Assembly: GCA_949284665.1 (NCBI GenBank)
Contig: CASDWR010000105.1
Span: 1 to 16,458, forward strand
Direction: 5' to 3'
Length of the DNA: 16,458 nucleotides
Source of the DNA: an uncultured Rikenellaceae bacterium
Lineage (GTDB): Bacteria; Bacteroidota; Bacteroidia; Bacteroidales; Rikenellaceae
The notes beneath the pieces are model-generated. The model had not been told where the DNA came from. It saw only the letters and a list, made by a program, of their open reading frames with translations, and did no database searches. Each line of letters starts with the position of its first letter. Position 1 is the first letter of the stretch. Positions 7,411 to 15,232 of the stretch are shown here, piece by piece. Made by a program: the position numbers and the translations under genes.

Positions 7411-8070
7411 TCAGAGGCGCTCGCCAAAAATCATACTGCCAATCCTCACCATTGTGGAACCGCATTCGACAGCGATATCGTAGTCGGCCGTCATACCCAT
7501 GGAAAGGGTATCAAAAGGCATATCCGAACAATATGGTTTTAATTCCATGAAAAGATCTTTTACGGTCGTAAATTCTCGGCGGATAGTCTCAATATCTTGT
7601 GTCTGAGAGGCGATAGTCATAAGCCCTCTTACCCTTACATGATTGTATGCAAGGTGCTTGCCGTTTTTTATATAGATTTCGAGTTCATCAGGGAGCCAGC
7701 CGCTTTTTGTCTCTTCCGCGGCAACATGCACCTCCAAAAGCACATCGATCATACGCGCGTTCTTTTCGGCTTCGCGATCGATGACGGCCAATAACTTGTC
7801 GGAATCGACCGAATGGATCATTTCGACAAATGGGGCGATATATTTTACCTTGTTGGTTTGCAGGTGCCCGATCATATGCCAATGAATATCTTGAGGCAGG
7901 AGGTCATGTTTTTGTTTCAATTCCTGAACTCTGCTTTCACCGAATATCCTTTGCCCGGCCTCATACGCCTCGGCAATCGCATCGACAGGATGCATTTTGG
8001 ATACCGCCACCAATGTGACGGATGACGGCAACTCGTCTTTCAATCTTTTTATTTGTGCGCCGATCGTCAT
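7411..8070 (-). CDS. yggS: YggS/PLPBP family pyridoxal phosphate homeostasis protein
   Basis: This 219-residue single-domain alanine-racemase-fold protein binds PLP without known enzymatic activity and keeps vitamin B6 and amino-acid pools balanced. Lys25 in LVAVSK is the PLP lysine. FGESRVQE (43-50), WHMIGHLQTNKVKY, the loop LSMGMTADYDIAV and GSTMVRIGSMIFG near the end are the family landmarks, and the last two help hold the phosphate. Length is slightly short but normal. It is the first gene of a minus-strand pair with the flavoprotein and is divergent from the C69 dipeptidase across 91 bases. Confidence 0.95.
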   Translation of the reverse strand: MTIGAQIKRLKDELPSSVTLVAVSKMHPVDAIAEAYEAGQRIFGESRVQELKQKHDLLPQDIHWHMIGHLQTNKVKYIAPFVEMIHSVDSDKLLAVIDREAEKNARMIDVLLEVHVAAEETKSGWLPDELEIYIKNGKHLAYNHVRVRGLMTIASQTQDIETIRREFTTVKDLFMELKPYCSDMPFDTLSMGMTADYDIAVECGSTMVRIGSMIFGERL

Positions 8071-8089
8071 TTTCTCATAAAAGTCAGCA

Positions 8090-8097
8090 CGAAATTA
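8090..8097 (-). promoter_or_regulatory. Possible -7 promoter box for yggS
   Basis: On the minus strand the bases read TAATTTCG, one mismatch from TAnnTTTG, about 20 bases before the yggS ATG. No -33 box is obvious. It is the best candidate in the divergent spacer, but weak. Confidence 0.25.
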
Positions 8098-8110
8098 CAC
8101 ATAATTTCAT

Positions 8111-8118
8111 TATTTTTG
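8111..8118 (+). promoter_or_regulatory. Probable -7 promoter box for the C69 dipeptidase operon
   Basis: TATTTTTG matches TAnnTTTG. It would place the transcript start near 8125, giving a leader of about 37 bases before the ATG at 8162. The flanking sequence is AT-rich, so a chance match is possible, but no other candidate lies in the 91-base divergent spacer. Confidence 0.4.
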
Positions 8119-8161
8119 TCTCTTGTGTCGATTAATTTATAATTAAACCCGAATTTTGACC

Positions 8162-9832
8162 ATGAGAAAACTTTTGTTCGCAACCGCTCTTTTGACGACG
8201 ATATCGGCCGGCCGGGCCGACGCATGTACCAATTTTATCATCACCAAAGGCGCATCCACCGATGGATCGGTCATGGTCAGCTATGCGGCCGACTCGCATC
8301 AACTCTACGGAGCGTTGTACAAATATACCCCTGTGTCGAAACCTGCGGCAAATATTCCTGTTTACGAATGGGATACCGGGCGTTATCTCGGAGAAATTCC
8401 TCAGGCGGAACAGACCTATTCCACTGTCGGCAACATGAATGAGCATCAGGTAATCATCGGTGAGACCACTTACGGCGGTCGGGCCGAATTGCAGGACAGC
8501 ACCGGAAAAATAGACTATGGATCCCTGATTTATATTGCACTTCAACGCGCGAAAACAGCTCGCGAAGCAATTGATATCATCGTCAATCTGGCCAATACGC
8601 ATGGCTATGCGTCGAGTGGAGAATCTTTTTCGGTGGCCGACAAAAACGAAGCGTGGATCTTTGAAATGATCGGGAAAGGATGTCAAATCGTAAACGGCGA
8701 AAATGTCCGTCGCGGAATCGTCTGGGTGGCACGCAGGATCCCGGATGGATATATCTGCGCCCATGCGAACCAGGCCCGCATTACCCAATTCCCGCTCAAC
8801 GATCCTGAAAACTGTCTTTATGCGCCCGATGTCATCACCTTCGCCCGCGAGATGGGGTATTACGACGGCCCGGATGAAGACTTCAGTTTCGCCGATGCCT
8901 ATGCCCCGCTTGATTTCGCGACACTACGCAGTTGTGAGGCCCGCGTGTGGAGTTTTTTCCGCACGTTTGCTGCCGGCATGGATGCATATACGGATTATGC
9001 CATGGGCTACAATATCGACAACCGGATGCCTCTTTGGGTGAAACCGTCGGCTAAAATATCGCCGAAACAGGTGTTCGACGCCATGCGCGACCACTTCGAG
9101 GGCACCCCCATGGATATGACTGCCGATATCGGTGCGGGCGGAAGTCTTTGCCCGTATCGTTGGCGTCCGATGTATTTCGAGGTAGATGGTACGGAGTATC
9201 TCAATGAGCGTGCTACGGCTACCCAACAGACCGGATTCTGGTTCGTGGCGCAAGCCCGCAACTATTTGCCCGATCCGGTAGGCGGCATACTTTGGTTCGG
9301 AGTGGACGACGCCGGCACTTCTTGTCTGACACCGATATACTGCGGGACCACCAAAGTACCCGAATGCCTTCGCGAAGGCAACGGCCACATGACAGAATAT
9401 TCCGAAACAGCCTCTTTCTGGATTTTCAATCGGGTTGCTCAATTCGCTTACTTGCGTTACGATTATATCGGTGCCGAGATTCGGAAGGTGATCGACCAAT
9501 GGGAAAAAGAGAAAATCGTCGCCGTACTGGAACTCGACGAGGCCTTGACTTCTCGCAAAGTTTCACCCAAAAGGATTACCCGTGCCGTGACACGTTTCTC
9601 TGTCGATACGGCTCAGGAACTCTTCGACAAATGGGTGGAACTGGATAAATATTTGATGGTGAAATATATTGATGGCAATATCAAAAAACAGGTTGCAAAC
9701 GGCGACTTTATGGATAACGGTTACGGGAAAAATATCCCTGCCGCTCCGCTACAACCCGGTTATAGTGAGAAGTGGAAACGTGCGGTTGCCGCAGATGAGG
9801 CCGCATCGCAGAAAAAGGTGATTTCGGAATAG
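8162..9832 (+). CDS. Exported C69 family dipeptidase
   Basis: This 556-residue Ntn-hydrolase-type dipeptidase is of the PepD/C69 family. Residues 1-21 look like a signal peptide ending ADA, and the next residue, Cys22 (CTNFIITKGASTDGS), is the expected nucleophile. Removing the signal peptide would itself expose the N-terminal cysteine needed for catalysis. Further family features are YGGRAEL, ANTHGYASSGESF, EAWIFEMIGKG and WVARRIPDGY. It probably works in the periplasm on dipeptides taken from the gut environment or released from the wall. The ATG at 8162 is preferred over a TTG six bases earlier. The lpd-like gene follows after 19 bases on the same strand. Confidence 0.93.
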   Translation: MRKLLFATALLTTISAGRADACTNFIITKGASTDGSVMVSYAADSHQLYGALYKYTPVSKPAANIPVYEWDTGRYLGEIPQAEQTYSTVGNMNEHQVIIGETTYGGRAELQDSTGKIDYGSLIYIALQRAKTAREAIDIIVNLANTHGYASSGESFSVADKNEAWIFEMIGKGCQIVNGENVRRGIVWVARRIPDGYICAHANQARITQFPLNDPENCLYAPDVITFAREMGYYDGPDEDFSFADAYAPLDFATLRSCEARVWSFFRTFAAGMDAYTDYAMGYNIDNRMPLWVKPSAKISPKQVFDAMRDHFEGTPMDMTADIGAGGSLCPYRWRPMYFEVDGTEYLNERATATQQTGFWFVAQARNYLPDPVGGILWFGVDDAGTSCLTPIYCGTTKVPECLREGNGHMTEYSETASFWIFNRVAQFAYLRYDYIGAEIRKVIDQWEKEKIVAVLELDEALTSRKVSPKRITRAVTRFSVDTAQELFDKWVELDKYLMVKYIDGNIKKQVANGDFMDNGYGKNIPAAPLQPGYSEKWKRAVAADEAASQKKVISE

Positions 9833-9851
9833 GCCGTCCGATCGATTATTT

Positions 9852-11255
9852 ATGTCAGGTATGAAATACGATATCATTGTTGTTGGCAGCGGTCCCGGAG
9901 GATATGTTGCAGCGATCAAAGCCGCACAGGAAGGATGCAAATGTGCTCTTGTCGAGTGCGCGTCACTCGGTGGCGTATGTCTGAATTGGGGATGTATTCC
10001 TACAAAGGCGATGCTCAAAAGTGCACAGATATATGCGTATGCACGTGCGGCGGAGAGCTACGGTGTGAAGGTGCCGGGGAATGTGGAGGTCTCGCTTGAC
10101 AAGGTCGTCGCACGCAGTCGGATCGTCGCTGACACGATGAGCCGTGGAGTTGCCTTTCTGCTGAAGAAGAATGTGGTGGATGTGGTCGAGGGCCACGGGA
10201 GGTTGGCGGGAAAAGGATGTGTCGAAGTGACGGATCGCGAAGGGAATACCCGCATGCTTGAAGCGGATCATATCATTCTGGCGACCGGATCTCGGCCACG
10301 TGAGATGGATTTTATGCCCGTAGATGGGAAACATGTGCTTTCGTCGCGAGATGCATTACTGCTCGACAAATTGCCGGAAAGCATGGTTGTCGTCGGAACG
10401 GGGGCTATCGGTTGTGAATTCGCTTTTCTGTATGCCACGTTCGGCGTGAAGGTAACCATGATCGAGTATATGCCGGCCATTTTACCTTTGGCGGATGAAG
10501 AGGTGAGCCGTACGCTTGAGCGTTCTTTCCGAAAGCTGCATGCCACCGTATACACTTCCGCAACCGTAAAGAGCGTTACGGTCAATGCGGGAGGGAAATG
10601 CGATGTGGTCGTCGAGAGCAGAAAAGGAATTGAAACCCTGACCGCAGATGTCGTATTGTCTGCCGTGGGAATAAAATCGAATATCGAGAATCTTGGTTTG
10701 GAAGAGCTCGGAGTTACCGTAGAACGAGACAAAATCATCGTCGATACCTGTTATCGGACCAACATTAAAGGGATCTATGCGATCGGTGATATCGTGGCGA
10801 CTCCTGCTTTGGCACATGTGGCATCGGCCGAGGCGATCTGTTGTGTGGAGGCAATTTGTGGAAAGAATCCCGCCCCGATAGACTATACGGCAATTCCATC
10901 CTGCGTGTATACCACCCCTGAAATTGCAATGGTGGGGCTTACTGAAAAACAGGCTCTCGAACAAGGGTTCGAGATCAAGACCGGACGTTTCCCGTATACG
11001 GCCTCCGGCAAGGCGACTGCCGCAGGTGATCGGGACGGTTTCGTCAAATTACTTTTCGATGCGCGTACCGACAAGCTGCTCGGAGCCCATATGATGGGAA
11101 GCAATGTGACGGAGATGTTGTCCGAACCGACTCTGATGAAACGGTTGGGAATCACTGCACGCCAACTTGCAGAGGTCATCCATCCCCATCCGACCATGAG
11201 CGAAGCGATTGCCGAAGCTGCTGAGGCTATTGACGGTAAAGCAATTCATATCTGA
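9852..11255 (+). CDS. lpdA: Dihydrolipoyl dehydrogenase (E3)
   Basis: This 467-residue FAD/NAD flavoprotein reoxidises lipoyl groups of 2-oxoacid dehydrogenase or glycine cleavage complexes. It shows the FAD loop GSGPGG (12-17), the redox disulfide Cys43-Cys48 in GGVCLNWGCIPTK, the NAD loop GTGAIG (182-187), the second FAD segment with IYAIGD, and the dimer-interface base pair His446/Glu451 in HPHPTMSE. All catalytic parts are present. An ATG nine bases downstream (9861) is an equally plausible start. No E1, E2 or lipoyl-protein gene lies nearby, so its partner complex is unknown. It sits 19 bases after the dipeptidase and 16 bases before the phosphatase-like gene. Confidence 0.93.
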   Translation: MSGMKYDIIVVGSGPGGYVAAIKAAQEGCKCALVECASLGGVCLNWGCIPTKAMLKSAQIYAYARAAESYGVKVPGNVEVSLDKVVARSRIVADTMSRGVAFLLKKNVVDVVEGHGRLAGKGCVEVTDREGNTRMLEADHIILATGSRPREMDFMPVDGKHVLSSRDALLLDKLPESMVVVGTGAIGCEFAFLYATFGVKVTMIEYMPAILPLADEEVSRTLERSFRKLHATVYTSATVKSVTVNAGGKCDVVVESRKGIETLTADVVLSAVGIKSNIENLGLEELGVTVERDKIIVDTCYRTNIKGIYAIGDIVATPALAHVASAEAICCVEAICGKNPAPIDYTAIPSCVYTTPEIAMVGLTEKQALEQGFEIKTGRFPYTASGKATAAGDRDGFVKLLFDARTDKLLGAHMMGSNVTEMLSEPTLMKRLGITARQLAEVIHPHPTMSEAIAEAAEAIDGKAIHI

Positions 11256-11271
11256 CAAACTGCAAACCGCA

Positions 11272-13542
11272 ATGATTCGAATCGAGGGATTGAGCCGTCC
11301 GGGAGGGAGTGTGAACGAAGATGCCATCTGCTTCAAAACAAGGCAGTATGCGGTTTTGTTGGATGGGTCGACAGGGGTGAACGGCAACGTGATCCCCCAA
11401 TCGAAATGGGGGTACAGGTGGAAGTCGGATGCACAGTGGCTCGTACATAATTTCCTGAAAACATGGCGGCGTATGTACGACCGCACATTGCCGACCGAAG
11501 AACTCGTACGACGTTGTATCCACAGGCTTCGGACCATGTATGAAGCATTGGATATTCCCGACGCGTTACGAACGAAAGAGCACCAGCCTACGGCTTCGTT
11601 GATGATCGCCCGTCGTTTGCACGGCCGAAACCGGATCGAATTATTCAGCCTAGGAGATTGCTATGCCTATGTAGAAGAGTCGAACCGTCTAAAGGTGGAT
11701 GTTTTTCATGACGGGACGGTGACGAAACTCGATCGGCAAGTGCTCGAAAAGGCACAAACAATAGCTCGGGAAAACAGGATTTCATTGAAACAGGCCTGTG
11801 AATCGGAACCGATCAGGGGGATGATTCGTGAACACCGCGCCTTAAAAAATACGCCTGAGGGATATTGGGTGCTCGGGTTGGCAGAAGAGGCTGCCGATCA
11901 TGCGCTCCGCAAGGAGTATCGCGACGAAGAAATCAGTACCCTTCTTCTCTGTTCCGATGGTATGAATGCCTACACGGAGTACACACGATGTCAAGATGAC
12001 AGCCGTGAATTCATGGATCGTGTAAAGAGACTCGGAATTAAAAAAATATACGAGACCTTGCGGAATGCGGAGAACGATGACGAGGATTGGGACCGTTTCC
12101 CCAGACTCAAGGCGCACGACGATGCTTCGGCATTGTTCCTCTATATTCGCAACAGCAATTTGATGCAGACATTAAACGTATGGATTCACCGGGTTAAAGG
12201 CAAGACGGAAGGCCTATGGATGACTTTCGGAATTAAACGAGGTTATGTTTGGGCATTTTTTCTGCTGGCCATTCTGTTGATTCTTCGTTTCGGAGGTAGC
12301 CGTTTCGGTGCGCAATTCGATTTTCAGTGGATCGATGATGCCTTTTTGTTGCCGATCCTGACTGTACTCGGTACCTTTTTGAAATCGATTATCGATTACA
12401 GATCGTTCGGTTATACGTACTATTATGTCCGTGATAATGCATATCGGGAGAACGTGTTGCGAAAGGTCCGTCTTACGGAAAAACAGATCGATGCCGGATA
12501 TGCTGTCAGAGAGTTTCACAACGGCACTTCGATTGAAAAATATGTGATCAGTGAACGTATCAACCGATATTTGTACAACAACCGGAACATATATATCCAT
12601 GATGTTAAAAGCCGTTATCGGATAACATCTGAAGTGGCGAATTTTATCCCATATGTGTTAAAGCAGACATTGAACAGTAAGCGGGTAGCTTTCAATGGAA
12701 AACTTCTCCGTCAGATGCAGGACATTTATCCCGATACCCGTTCGGTTAATGTTCAGAAAGTGGGCTATTTCGACACACAGTGCACGAATGAGTTGGTTTA
12801 TAAAAAGATAAAATCCTACTCCTCTCTCGAATACGAATTTTTCGGTGATAAATTGCTGATCGGGTCGGAAAACCGCCTTTATGATCTGGACAACAGCGTC
12901 TGTGCGAACCATATCGGAATCTCGACATTGGCAATTACCCGAAACAATCAAATATTGATCGGTGTTCAGGGACGTTTTTCGAAAGCGAATGCAGGACGGC
13001 TCGCTCCGTCCGGTTCAGGTTCGTCAGACTACAAGGACATTAAAAAAAACCGTAATCGCTTTGCACTGCTCAAGGAACTGGTTGTCAATTTTCGTCATTT
13101 GCTCGGGTATGTCGACTACCGTTTCCGTCAACCTCAGACATTACATCAGGTATTGATCCGCGGGATGGAAAGGGAACTCTGTGAAGAGTGCAATTACAAC
13201 AGACCGAACCGGATCAACAGCCGTTTGATCGGGTATGTCCGCTTGCTCGAACGGGGTGGGAAACCGGACTTTTTCGGCATCAGCTACATCGATGACGATC
13301 TGCTGCCATCACGTACAGCATTGCGTCATTCGGAGACCGGATTGATGGATTCGATCCTTTACGTGCCTTTCAAAAACACGGCCGAAATTCCCGATGTGCT
13401 CGAACGATTCGTACAGAATACGGATTACAAGTGTTCGATACAGGTGCATATCTTGATTCGCATTATCCGTCAGTTGAATGCAACGATCCAGAGTGGCGAT
13501 ATCTTCAAAGATTTGATAGAAAGCCGACAGTTCAAGAGCTGA
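11272..13542 (+). CDS. PP2C-type phosphatase fused through two membrane helices to a Nudix-like domain
   Basis: This 756-residue protein has no signal peptide. Residues 1-292 form a PP2C (PPM) domain with its metal motifs intact: NED (15-17), DGSTG (31-35), a PTAS segment (107-110), GD (128-129), SDG (228-230) and HDDAS (282-286). Two hydrophobic helices follow at about 324-340 and 357-376, separated by a 16-residue loop. Basic residues flank both on the outside of the pair, so both large domains should face the cytosol. Residues 386-548 match nothing I recognise. Residues 549-672 look like a Nudix fold: LAITRNNQILIGVQ, then APSGSGS, an insertion, RELCEE (634-639) and RGGKPDFFG. The first half of the Nudix box is lost. 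I prefer the ATG at 11272; an in-frame TTG at 11209 would overlap lpdA. A phosphatase controlled by a bound nucleotide is my inference. Confidence 0.8.
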   Translation: MIRIEGLSRPGGSVNEDAICFKTRQYAVLLDGSTGVNGNVIPQSKWGYRWKSDAQWLVHNFLKTWRRMYDRTLPTEELVRRCIHRLRTMYEALDIPDALRTKEHQPTASLMIARRLHGRNRIELFSLGDCYAYVEESNRLKVDVFHDGTVTKLDRQVLEKAQTIARENRISLKQACESEPIRGMIREHRALKNTPEGYWVLGLAEEAADHALRKEYRDEEISTLLLCSDGMNAYTEYTRCQDDSREFMDRVKRLGIKKIYETLRNAENDDEDWDRFPRLKAHDDASALFLYIRNSNLMQTLNVWIHRVKGKTEGLWMTFGIKRGYVWAFFLLAILLILRFGGSRFGAQFDFQWIDDAFLLPILTVLGTFLKSIIDYRSFGYTYYYVRDNAYRENVLRKVRLTEKQIDAGYAVREFHNGTSIEKYVISERINRYLYNNRNIYIHDVKSRYRITSEVANFIPYVLKQTLNSKRVAFNGKLLRQMQDIYPDTRSVNVQKVGYFDTQCTNELVYKKIKSYSSLEYEFFGDKLLIGSENRLYDLDNSVCANHIGISTLAITRNNQILIGVQGRFSKANAGRLAPSGSGSSDYKDIKKNRNRFALLKELVVNFRHLLGYVDYRFRQPQTLHQVLIRGMERELCEECNYNRPNRINSRLIGYVRLLERGGKPDFFGISYIDDDLLPSRTALRHSETGLMDSILYVPFKNTAEIPDVLERFVQNTDYKCSIQVHILIRIIRQLNATIQSGDIFKDLIESRQFKS

Positions 13543-13606
13543 CAAGATCCGAAACCGGCCTTCTTCCCACCGGTATGGCTGAGGCAGTCGTCCGAGTGGA
13601 AGATAT
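13543..13606. other. Short spacer between convergent genes
   Basis: These 64 bases separate the ends of the phosphatase-Nudix gene and truA. There is no convincing terminator: the only hairpin (ACCGG/CCGGT) has a 5-base stem, an 11-base loop and no T-run. Confidence 0.6.
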
Positions 13607-14371
13607 TCAGCCGACATTGTCATCCGGACTCAATATCTCGTCAGGGTATGAAACATCCGTAAGAAAGAGTCCTTGTGCCGGTGCCGAACTGCTCGACAGG
13701 GAGAGGTCGCGAGCGGCTATGATGTCGTGGAAACGGTCCGGCGTTATCTTGCCGCGACCGACATCGACCAAAGTGCCTACGATGGCACGAACCATGTTTC
13801 TTAAAAATCGATTGGAACGGATGACGAACGTTTGACCGTTCTCCGTCTTGTGCCATTCGGCGAAAGTGACATTGCAGATGTTTGTCTTGTTGGCGGAGTT
13901 GAGTTTTGCAAAGGAGGTAAAATCGTCGAATCGCAACAAGCTGGCCGCTGCCCGGTTCATCGCCTCTACATCCAATGGAACATAGTATTGCCATGTGGTC
14001 TCTCTGGTGAAAGGATCCTTGACCGAAAGCATGTGGTATGTATACTCTCTTGAGAGGGCATCGAATCGGGCGTGTGCATGGTCCGACACCTTGAAAATCC
14101 GCTTGGCAGCCATGTCGGGCGGCAGCATCAGATTGAGGCTGCGACAGGTGTGCATTGGATCGACGATCTCCGACAGCGTATCGAAATGAGCGAAGTATTT
14201 GGATGCATGTACTCCGGTATCCGTCCTCCCGGCTCCGGTCAAGCGAATCTCCTGCCCGAGAATCGAGGACAGCGCTTTTTGAAATGTGTCCTGAACGGAT
14301 GGCGCATTACGCTGAATTTGCCAGCCGTTGTAGCGGGTCCCCTTGAAGCAGAGTTCCAAAAAATAGCGCAT
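13607..14371 (-). CDS. truA: tRNA pseudouridine(38-40) synthase
   Basis: This 254-residue TruA-family enzyme isomerises uridines at positions 38-40 of the tRNA anticodon stem-loop. The catalytic aspartate is Asp51 in GAGRTDTGVHA. The N-terminus MRYFLELCFKGTRYNGWQ and the later blocks YTYHML, FLRNMVRAIVG and APAQGLFL are family landmarks. Length matches bacterial TruA. It is cytosolic and acts as a dimer in known members. The gene is convergent with the phosphatase-Nudix gene and divergent from dapB, with its own TAnnTTTG box, so it is probably a single-gene unit. Confidence 0.96.
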   Translation of the reverse strand: MRYFLELCFKGTRYNGWQIQRNAPSVQDTFQKALSSILGQEIRLTGAGRTDTGVHASKYFAHFDTLSEIVDPMHTCRSLNLMLPPDMAAKRIFKVSDHAHARFDALSREYTYHMLSVKDPFTRETTWQYYVPLDVEAMNRAAASLLRFDDFTSFAKLNSANKTNICNVTFAEWHKTENGQTFVIRSNRFLRNMVRAIVGTLVDVGRGKITPDRFHDIIAARDLSLSSSSAPAQGLFLTDVSYPDEILSPDDNVG

Positions 14372-14398
14372 AATTTAATACATGGATTTTACGTTCTG

Positions 14399-14406
14399 CA
14401 AAGGTA
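14399..14406 (-). promoter_or_regulatory. Probable -7 promoter box for truA
   Basis: On the minus strand the bases are TACCTTTG, a full match to TAnnTTTG, 27 bases before the truA ATG. The same eight bases occur in the opposite direction ahead of dapB. No clear -33 box is visible. Confidence 0.5.
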
Positions 14407-14440
14407 ATATTTCGTACGGGAAAAATATTTATGACAGAAC

Positions 14441-14471
14441 TTTTATTATCGGGGTCAAAGCATTACCTTTG
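14441..14471 (+). promoter_or_regulatory. Probable promoter of dapB-lepB
   Basis: TACCTTTG (14464-14471) matches the -7 consensus. TTTT at 14441-14444 lies 19 bases upstream and is one mismatch from the TTTG -33 box. The transcript would start near 14478, about 21 bases before the dapB ATG. There is no Shine-Dalgarno sequence in this leader. Confidence 0.55.
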
Positions 14472-14498
14472 TCTGATTGTTGTTAAAGAATACACGGG

Positions 14499-15221
14499 AT
14501 GAAAATAGCATTGGTCGGATATGGGAAAATGGGCCGTGAGATCGAGACGGTGGCAAAAGCGAAAGGGCACGAGATAACCCTTATAATCGATGAACGGAAT
14601 ACAGATCAGTTGGATGCCGAACATTTGTCCGGTATCGATGTCGTGATTGAATTTTCGACTCCTCAAACGGCCTGTCACAATGTGGTAACCTGTCTTCGAT
14701 ACGGTGTGCCGGTGGTCTGTGGAACAACGGGCTGGGGCGATCAACTCGATGAAGCCAAGCGCTATTGTCAGAAAATGGGCGGTGCATTCTTTTATGCATC
14801 GAATTACAGTGTAGGTGTAAACCTTTTTTTCCGACTTAACGAACAGTTGGCACGGATGATGAACCGTTTCCCGGGTTATGAAGTGTCAATGCGTGAAGTG
14901 CACCATACTCAAAAAAAAGATGCTCCCAGCGGTACGGCCATTACCCTTGCCGAACGAATCGTCGCATGGCTTGATCGCAAATCAGGATGGACGAATGAGC
15001 CGGAGGCGAAAACCGATCGTATTGCAATCGTTTCCGAACGTACCGGAACGGTTCCCGGAATTCATGAAGTGCGTTATGAGTCCGCAGCCGATATCATAAC
15101 CGTATGCCACGAGGCGAAAAGCAGAAAAGGTTTTGCCGAAGGTGCCGTACTGGCCGCGGAATTCATACAAGGTAAACAGGGAATCTTTTCCATGGATGAC
15201 ATGTTGGATATAAATGACTAA
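14499..15221 (+). CDS. dapB: 4-hydroxy-tetrahydrodipicolinate reductase
   Basis: This 240-residue NAD(P)H-dependent reductase acts in the diaminopimelate/lysine pathway and so supplies a peptidoglycan building block. The nucleotide-binding glycine loop GYGKMG is at residues 7-12 and GTTG at 75-78. The substrate and catalytic segment EVHHTQKKDAPSGTA (133-147) carries His135 and Lys139, the counterparts of the His and Lys in the E. coli enzyme. The protein is shorter than E. coli DapB (about 270 residues), which is usual in Bacteroidota. lepB follows after 11 bases and is expected to share its message. Confidence 0.96.
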   Translation: MKIALVGYGKMGREIETVAKAKGHEITLIIDERNTDQLDAEHLSGIDVVIEFSTPQTACHNVVTCLRYGVPVVCGTTGWGDQLDEAKRYCQKMGGAFFYASNYSVGVNLFFRLNEQLARMMNRFPGYEVSMREVHHTQKKDAPSGTAITLAERIVAWLDRKSGWTNEPEAKTDRIAIVSERTGTVPGIHEVRYESAADIITVCHEAKSRKGFAEGAVLAAEFIQGKQGIFSMDDMLDIND

Positions 15222-15232
15222 AACGGATTTTT

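Noticed and set aside
8210..8230. Lipoprotein signal in the C69 dipeptidase (Cys22)
   Set aside because: ADA before the cysteine lacks the Leu at -3, and this cysteine is the expected catalytic nucleophile of the family.
11209..11271. Upstream TTG start for the phosphatase-Nudix gene
   Set aside because: It would overlap lpdA by 47 bases and add residues before the PP2C N-terminus. The ATG at 11272 fits the domain start.
13554..13574. Inverted repeat ACCGG/CCGGT between two convergent genes, considered as a terminator
   Set aside because: Five-base stem, 11-base loop and no T-tract on either side.
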